Assembly (NCBI GenBank): GCA_003450735.1
Contig: DMEZ01000014.1
Coordinates: 1 to 12,859 of the forward strand
Direction of reading: 5' to 3'
Length of the DNA: 12,859 nucleotides
DNA from: Elusimicrobiota bacterium
GTDB taxonomy: Bacteria; Elusimicrobiota; Elusimicrobia; UBA1565
Both the position numbers and the translations under genes were made by a program. The notes under the pieces were generated by a model that did no database searches, was not told the DNA's origin, and saw only the letters and a program-made list of their open reading frames with translations. Below are positions 9,039 through 12,859 of the stretch, piece after piece. How positions within the stretch are numbered: position 1 is the first letter of the stretch; every line of letters begins with the position of its first letter.

Positions 9039-9790
9039 CATCGTCCTCCTTTGCCGCCGTCCAGCCAAGGAAGCTGGATGCCGCCCCCCCGGATCAAGGC
9101 CTCGACCCTTTCGAACTGCTCCAGGTCGTCGATGGACGCCGCGCGGATCTCCGGCGTGACGTACATCAGGTGCTTCCCCTTGTCGCGCCAGGAGTCGTTG
9201 GCCTTCATGAAGGGGACGCGCCAGATGTAGATCAGGCCGTTCACGTTGAACGCGTCCGGGATCTCCTGCCGGCGCGTCACCTGGGCGTACTCGGGGAACA
9301 AGTCGGACATCCAGCCGCCACGCTCCACCACCCCGTGCCAGACGGGGCTGTAGTAGGGCTTCGAGACGGACAGGATGCCGTTCGCCTCGGGGACCGACTT
9401 CAGACGGAGGAACGCCCCCCGCACGTCTTCGGGGAGCCGCGTAGGAGACGTCGGGTCCAGCAGCAGGAGGTACTCGTAGGGCCGCCCTTCCTGGCGCTCG
9501 ACCGACTCGAGCGCGTGGCGGAGGACGGGCCACAGGGGGGCCTTCGAGCCGGCGAGCTCAGCGGGGCGCATGAACGGGACGTCGGCCCCATGGCTCTTCG
9601 CCGCGGCGGCAATCTCCTCGGAATCGGTGGAGACGACGCAGCGGGCGATCTCGGGGCACCTCTTGGCTAGAAGCACGGAATGGGCGATCAACGGGAGCCC
9701 GGCGAGAGGACGGACGTTCTTGCCGGGGAGGCCCTGGGACCCTCCCCGCGCGGGGATCACGGCCAGCAGACGTCCATTCGCGTCGTTCAT
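9038..9790 (-). CDS. Acylneuraminate/nonulosonate cytidylyltransferase (NeuA/PtmB-like)
   Basis: A 250-residue protein, near the usual length of the catalytic domain of CMP-sugar synthetases (PF02348). It would join CTP and a nonulosonic acid (sialic, legionaminic, pseudaminic or related) to give the CMP-sugar. The signature AVIPARGGSQGLPGKNV is at 10-26, with Arg15 and Lys24 as the expected nucleotide contacts. LDPTSPTR at 111-118 corresponds to the usual L-Q-P-T-S-P-L-R. FNVNGLIYIW at 181-190 matches the 'NGaiYi' segment. KDO cytidylyltransferase (KdsB) is a related alternative, but its signature differs (typically PARYxSxRLPGKPL). It starts within the ATGA overlap with the oxidoreductase gene, with AAGG about 4 nt upstream, and its stop overlaps the SDR start. 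No NeuB or NeuC is in the window, so the exact sugar is open. Confidence 0.92.
   Translation of the reverse strand: MNDANGRLLAVIPARGGSQGLPGKNVRPLAGLPLIAHSVLLAKRCPEIARCVVSTDSEEIAAAAKSHGADVPFMRPAELAGSKAPLWPVLRHALESVERQEGRPYEYLLLLDPTSPTRLPEDVRGAFLRLKSVPEANGILSVSKPYYSPVWHGVVERGGWMSDLFPEYAQVTRRQEIPDAFNVNGLIYIWRVPFMKANDSWRDKGKHLMYVTPEIRAASIDDLEQFERVEALIRGGGIQLPWLDGGKGGR
9045..9050 (-). promoter_or_regulatory. Ribosome binding site of the SDR gene
   Basis: A perfect AGGAGG inside the 3' end of the CMP-sugar synthetase gene, 6 nt before the ATG at 9038. It shows that the SDR starts here and is translated in coupling with the gene before it. Confidence 0.75.
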
Positions 9791-10776
9791 AAGCCTTGCA
9801 CGACCTCCCGGCGATGGGTATCCGACGAAGCCCGCACGGCGTCGCAGACGGCCAGCGCTCTGAAGCCGTCCTCCAGGGAGGCCAGACGGGAGTTGCGCCC
9901 CCCCCGGAGGACCTCCACGAAGCCTTCCGCCTGCCGCACGAAGAGGGCGTCGCTCCCCTCGGGCAGGGTCTCACGCGAGGGCGGCCGCCCGCCCAAGGAG
10001 AGGGTCACGGTCTGGCCGAGGACGTCCCACTCCAGCGTCCCGCGCTCCCCGGCGGCGCACATCCTCCTACGGGGCGCCGGCGTCAGGTAATCGAGCCCGA
10101 CTGAAACGACGGCGGAGGCAGGGGTCTCCCAGACCAGTTCCGCCCACTCCTCGGCCTCGATGCCCAGGCGGCCCGTGCTGCCGAGCAGGCCGTAGGCCGC
10201 CTCGGGCCAGCCGAAAGTCCAGCCCGCGTAATCGATCTCGTGGATCAGGTCGCGGAGGACGCCCCCCTCCTCGGCTCGGGCGCTATAGCTCTGCCGGTAC
10301 GGACGCTGAGGCCGCCAGTCCGGGAGGAAGGAGCGGCATTCGACGCCCACCGAGTGGACGGGGCCGATCTCCACGAGGAGCTCCCGGAAGCGGTTGAGCG
10401 ACTTGGAGAAGCGGAGCACGCAGCCCACGAAGACCTTGCGTCCCGACCCGGAGAAAGGCCGCCAGGCCTCCCGCACCTGGGACGCCTCCGGCGCCATCGG
10501 CTTCTCCACCAGCACATCCATCCCCAAGGACAGGGCCTCGGAAGCGTCCCGCATGTGCCGAAGCGTATCCGTGGCGACGACGCAGGCCTTCGCCCCGAGC
10601 CGGGCGGCTTGGGCGAGGCTCTCCGCCGTCTCGAAGCCCATCCCTTCCAATTCCGGGCGCCGCGCAGGCCTCAACGGCACGGCCACGGGCCGGACGCCCT
10701 CCAGGACGCGCAGAGCCCGCAGATGATGCATCCCGGCGCTGCCCGTCCCGACGACCGCCACGCGGAGCGCGTCCAT
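9787..10776 (-). CDS. Gfo/Idh/MocA family sugar oxidoreductase
   Basis: A 329-residue protein. The N-terminal Rossmann motif is VVGTGSAGMHHLRAL (8-22) and the family motif EKP is at 91-93 (VLVEKPMAP), with Lys92 the expected catalytic/cofactor lysine. In the C-terminal domain, GGVLRDLIHEIDY (171-183) carries Asp176 and His179, the usual catalytic pair. The stretch LPDWRPQRPYRQSYSA before it looks like the subgroup found next to nonulosonate cytidylyltransferases; this is from memory, not from a search. It would oxidise or reduce a sugar, or a sugar nucleotide, with NAD(P). It is the first gene of a three-gene minus-strand operon and overlaps the next by ATGA. No strong Shine-Dalgarno sequence precedes the ATG. 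TTGAGT and AAGAAT, 17 bp apart, would place transcription almost at the ATG, but both boxes are only 4 of 6. Confidence 0.9.
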   Translation of the reverse strand: MDALRVAVVGTGSAGMHHLRALRVLEGVRPVAVPLRPARRPELEGMGFETAESLAQAARLGAKACVVATDTLRHMRDASEALSLGMDVLVEKPMAPEASQVREAWRPFSGSGRKVFVGCVLRFSKSLNRFRELLVEIGPVHSVGVECRSFLPDWRPQRPYRQSYSARAEEGGVLRDLIHEIDYAGWTFGWPEAAYGLLGSTGRLGIEAEEWAELVWETPASAVVSVGLDYLTPAPRRRMCAAGERGTLEWDVLGQTVTLSLGGRPPSRETLPEGSDALFVRQAEGFVEVLRGGRNSRLASLEDGFRALAVCDAVRASSDTHRREVVQGL

Positions 10777-10859
10777 CCGCTCATTCTTGCATAAGTCCGC
10801 AGGGGACTCAAGCCGCGCCGAACGGAGGGCCGGCGCCCAAGGAGAAGCCGATAAATTTG

Positions 10860-10865
10860 TAGACT
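10860..10865 (+). promoter_or_regulatory. Possible -10 element of the methyltransferase operon
   Basis: TAGACT inside AAATTTGTAGACT, an AT-rich patch in an otherwise GC-rich 142-bp divergent gap. It shares TTTGTAGA and a following ATGCGCT with the region before the radical SAM gene (5688-5706). A transcript from here starts near 10872 and would exclude the TTG start at 10787. No -35 box is evident. Confidence 0.25.
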
Positions 10866-10906
10866 ATGCGCTCTGGGCCCATCCAGCGCGGGGCCCCCTA
10901 TACCTT

Positions 10907-10912
10907 AAGAGG
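10907..10912 (+). promoter_or_regulatory. Ribosome binding site deciding the methyltransferase start
   Basis: AAGAGG lies 6 nt before the ATG at 10919. The alternative TTG at 10787 has no Shine-Dalgarno sequence and lies only 10 bp from the start of the divergent oxidoreductase gene. Confidence 0.5.
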
Positions 10913-10918
10913 CTCCGG

Positions 10919-11587
10919 ATGTGGAACAGGATCTGGGACACCATCTTTTCTGACAACGAATGGGGGAAGTACCCGCCCGAGGACCTGATACGCTTCATCG
11001 CGAGGGACTTCTATGCCGCCCCCTCCCGATCGGACGTGAGGATCCTGGAGGTGGGCTGCGGCACCGGCGCGAACCTCTGGTACCTGGCTCGGGAGGGCTT
11101 CCGCGTGACCGGCATCGACGGCAGCCGCGTCGGGGTGGAGCGGGCCGCCGCCAGGCTGAAAGCGGAGTCCCTGGAAGGCACCGTCCTCGTCGGGGACATC
11201 GTCTCCCTGCCTTTCGAAGACGAGACCTTCGACTGCGCGATCGACATCGAATGCCTCTACGCCAACAGCCGCAAGGATTGCGCGCGCATCCTCTCCGAGA
11301 TCCACCGGGTGCTCAAGCCGGGGGGAAAGCTCTTCTCCAAGACCTTCATGACGGGAACGACCGGCGAGGGCTCCGGCCCGAAGCTGGAAGGCGAGGAGAA
11401 CACCTATTTGGAGCTCCGCGAAGGCCCGCTGCGCCAAGGCTGCGGCCTGATCCGCCTGACGAGCGAGCGGGAGATTCCCGAACTGTATCACCCCTTCAGG
11501 ATCGATAGCGTCGACACCCTCCTGCGCTCAGAGAAGAACCAGGCGCACGTGACGAAGGAATGGATCATCCAATGCACCAAAGCCTGA
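10919..11587 (+). CDS. Class I SAM-dependent methyltransferase
   Basis: A 222-residue protein from the ATG at 10919. The frame is open back to a TTG at 10787 (266 residues), but the Shine-Dalgarno AAGAGG, the position of a possible promoter, and the MWNRIWDTIFSDNEWGKYPP opening (like the N-termini of related enzymes) favour the shorter form. Motif I is ILEVGCGTGANLWYLA (42-57), the acidic residue after strand 2 is Asp67 (TGIDGS), then GDIVSLPFED (92-101) and RVLKPGGKLF (130-139). This is the Methyltransf_11/25 type, which methylates small molecules or sugars at O or N. In this locus the likely target is a sugar intermediate or a glycan end. The gene heads the plus-strand group that continues into the FemAB-like gene by a 16-bp overlap and diverges from the Gfo/Idh/MocA operon. 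Confidence 0.88.
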   Translation: MWNRIWDTIFSDNEWGKYPPEDLIRFIARDFYAAPSRSDVRILEVGCGTGANLWYLAREGFRVTGIDGSRVGVERAAARLKAESLEGTVLVGDIVSLPFEDETFDCAIDIECLYANSRKDCARILSEIHRVLKPGGKLFSKTFMTGTTGEGSGPKLEGEENTYLELREGPLRQGCGLIRLTSEREIPELYHPFRIDSVDTLLRSEKNQAHVTKEWIIQCTKA

Positions 11588-12639
11588 CCGGCCGGTCGCT
11601 CTGGCTGGACTACTCCCAGAGGCAGGCCTGGGAAGGCTGGCTCGCGAAGCTCCCCCCCGAGAAGCGGGACGTCTATTTCCTGCCCGAATACGCGCGTCTC
11701 TACGTCTCCTCCGACGCCGAGGCGGCCTGCTACGTCTATTCGAGCGGGGAGCGGGTCTTCCTGTACCCGTTCCTCCTGCGAGGTGTCCCCTTCATACCCG
11801 GGGTTTTCGACATCGCGACCCCCTACGGCTACGGGGGGCCCATCGCCAACACCGACGACCCCGACTTCATCGCCGAAGCCTGCCGCCGCTTCCGCGACGA
11901 GGCGTCCCAGCGCGGCGTGGTTGCAGAACTGATCAAGTTCCATCCCCTGCTGGGCAACCACCTGCCGCTGCAGCCCTCCTACCCCGGCCGCATCCAGCGG
12001 GAGCGTTCCACGGTGTACGCGGAGATGGCCGTCGAGGAACCCCGCCGCTGGCAGGAGATCTACAGCCACGCCAACCGCAAGAACATCAACAAGGCCAAGC
12101 GCGGAGGCATCGAGGTGCGTTTCGGTCAGGACGAAGAGGCCTGGCGGGCCTTCAGGACGCTCTATGCCGACACCATGGCCGACAACAAGGCCGACCCGTT
12201 CTATCTCTTCTCCGCGGACTATTTCGACCGCGTTCGCAGGGACCTGGCGAACCACTACGTCCTCGTCTCCTGCGTGCTCGAGGGGAGGACCATCTCCGTC
12301 CTGCTGGCTCTCCTCGGGCTGGTCCATGCCCATTGCCACCTGATCGGCACGGACCGGGCGCTCCTGAACACCGGGGCCAACAACCTGCTGCACCACGAGC
12401 TGATCCTCTGGTGCAAGGCACGCGGATATGAGAAACTGCACATCGGCGGCGGGCGCTCCGGCGCCGACGACGATCCCTTGCTGAGGTTCAAGAGGAATTT
12501 CTCGGACAAGACCTCCTCCTTCTTCGTCGCGGAGCACGTGCTCGACGAAGAGGTCTACGCCGACCTATGCGCCCGCTGGAAGCTCCAGCACCCCAGCACG
12601 GAAGCCTCGCACCATCTGCTGCGCTACCGGCTGACATGA
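11572..12639 (+). CDS. FemAB/GNAT-type acyl- or aminoacyltransferase
   Basis: A 355-residue protein from the ATG at 11572, 12 nt after AAGGA. The in-frame ATG at 11560 directly abuts that Shine-Dalgarno sequence and is less likely. It looks like a FemAB-related double-GNAT protein (Acetyltransf_6, PF13480). In the 355-residue numbering: PYGYGGP at 84-90, SHANRKNINKAKRGGIEV at 165-182, the central GNAT domain, and HIGGGRSGADDDPLLRFKRN at 290-309, the C-terminal signature of this group. Classical members add amino acids to peptidoglycan stem peptides; many in polysaccharide loci are thought to acylate sugars. The context favours N-acylation of an amino sugar, consistent with the aminotransferase encoded next, though peptidoglycan remains possible. 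It overlaps the methyltransferase gene by 16 bp and the next gene by ATGA, so translation is probably coupled. No signal peptide or membrane helix. Confidence 0.85.
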   Translation: MHQSLTGRSLWLDYSQRQAWEGWLAKLPPEKRDVYFLPEYARLYVSSDAEAACYVYSSGERVFLYPFLLRGVPFIPGVFDIATPYGYGGPIANTDDPDFIAEACRRFRDEASQRGVVAELIKFHPLLGNHLPLQPSYPGRIQRERSTVYAEMAVEEPRRWQEIYSHANRKNINKAKRGGIEVRFGQDEEAWRAFRTLYADTMADNKADPFYLFSADYFDRVRRDLANHYVLVSCVLEGRTISVLLALLGLVHAHCHLIGTDRALLNTGANNLLHHELILWCKARGYEKLHIGGGRSGADDDPLLRFKRNFSDKTSSFFVAEHVLDEEVYADLCARWKLQHPSTEASHHLLRYRLT

Positions 12640-12859
12640 TCATCGAGAAGAAGCAGCAGGACCCTCTGCGCTACGCCTTCGGCTGGCTCTACTTCGATTC
12701 CGCCCGGGCCGGGCTCAAGCGGGTCCTGCGGGCCGAGGCGAAGCGCGGCCGGAAGATCCTCGTCCCAGCCTACGTGGGGCAGAGCTCCCGGGAAGGGTCG
12801 GGGGTCTTCGACCCGATCCGGGAGACCCGCACCCCCTTCCGCTTCTATCGGCTCGACGA
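12636..12859 (+). CDS. N-terminal part of a DegT/DnrJ/EryC1-like aminotransferase (3'-truncated)
   Basis: The frame starts at the ATG in an ATGA overlap with the FemAB-like gene and stays open for 74 codons to the window end. The visible part, with an Ala/Arg-rich helix (SARAGLKRVLRAEAKRGRK, about 27-45), then ILVPAYVGQSS (46-56) and FRFYRLD (at the end), follows the start of DegT-family PLP enzymes: a helix ending at 'g..Vl.PaY.c', then a hydrophobic segment and 'fy.vD'. These enzymes transaminate keto-sugars on nucleotide carriers. The PLP lysine lies outside the window, so activity cannot be judged. The usual G-R-S/T-A-L opening is replaced by SARAGL, and the Cys that often follows PAY is Gly, so this may be a divergent subgroup. 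An aminotransferase next to an N-acyltransferase makes functional sense. Confidence 0.65.
   Translation, partial: MIIEKKQQDPLRYAFGWLYFDSARAGLKRVLRAEAKRGRKILVPAYVGQSSREGSGVFDPIRETRTPFRFYRLD

Noticed and set aside
9039..9533. N-terminal extension of the SDR frame upstream of 9041
   Set aside because: It overlaps the CMP-sugar synthetase gene in another frame, is Arg/Pro-rich, and a perfect AGGAGG marks the real start at 9038.
10787..10918. 44-residue N-terminal extension of the methyltransferase from a TTG codon
   Set aside because: No Shine-Dalgarno sequence, only 10 bp from the divergent start, and a better ATG with AAGAGG at 10919. The stretch reads somewhat like protein, so it is not fully excluded.

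Overview
The window is a stretch of high-GC bacterial chromosome, apart from one AT-richer island. The organism should be a diderm: there is an OprO/P-type porin ending in Phe, a lipoprotein with a clear lipobox, and a probable CsgG/FlgO-like outer-membrane protein. The mix (TPR-linked Ser/Thr kinase, TlyA, porin, B12/radical SAM protein, nonulosonate-type sugar genes) would fit a deep-branching high-GC diderm such as an Elusimicrobiota genome. That placement is a guess from gene content, not something the sequence proves.

Left part (1-5625). The 3' end of a CsgG/FlgO-like gene converges with a large Ser/Thr kinase gene on the minus strand. The kinase has an export signal, two TPR blocks, one membrane helix and a C-terminal kinase domain, so the sensor would be outside the inner membrane and the kinase inside. 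Just upstream on the same strand is a tiny lipoprotein with three regularly spaced Cys pairs. Then come 539 bp without a convincing gene. This stretch is AT-rich and hairpin-rich, and ends in a TATAAT box and a 12-bp palindrome in front of tlyA. tlyA converges with, and overlaps, a porin gene.

Right part (5722-12859). This is a surface-glycan style locus. Plus strand: a B12-binding-type radical SAM protein and a GT-B-like transferase. Minus strand: a Gfo/Idh/MocA oxidoreductase, a CMP-sugar synthetase (NeuA/PtmB-like) and an SDR (PtmA-like), joined by 4-bp or 1-bp stop/start overlaps. Plus strand again: a SAM methyltransferase, a FemAB/GNAT-type acyltransferase and the start of a DegT/DnrJ-type aminotransferase, all overlapping. 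Together they suggest synthesis, CMP activation, transfer and decoration (methyl, acyl or amino) of a nonulosonic-acid-like sugar. No NeuB-type condensing enzyme or NeuC is present here, so the exact sugar cannot be named.

Gene packing is extreme. All three convergent pairs overlap or nearly touch (8-bp overlap, 18-bp overlap, 7-bp gap), leaving no room for intrinsic terminators, and I saw none. No rRNA, tRNA, CRISPR array, insertion sequence or phage gene was recognised. The most unusual material is the AT-rich island at about 2460-3700 with its 7-Cys lipoprotein, hairpin cluster and composition break inside the kinase gene, followed by the glycan locus with its B12/radical SAM enzyme.
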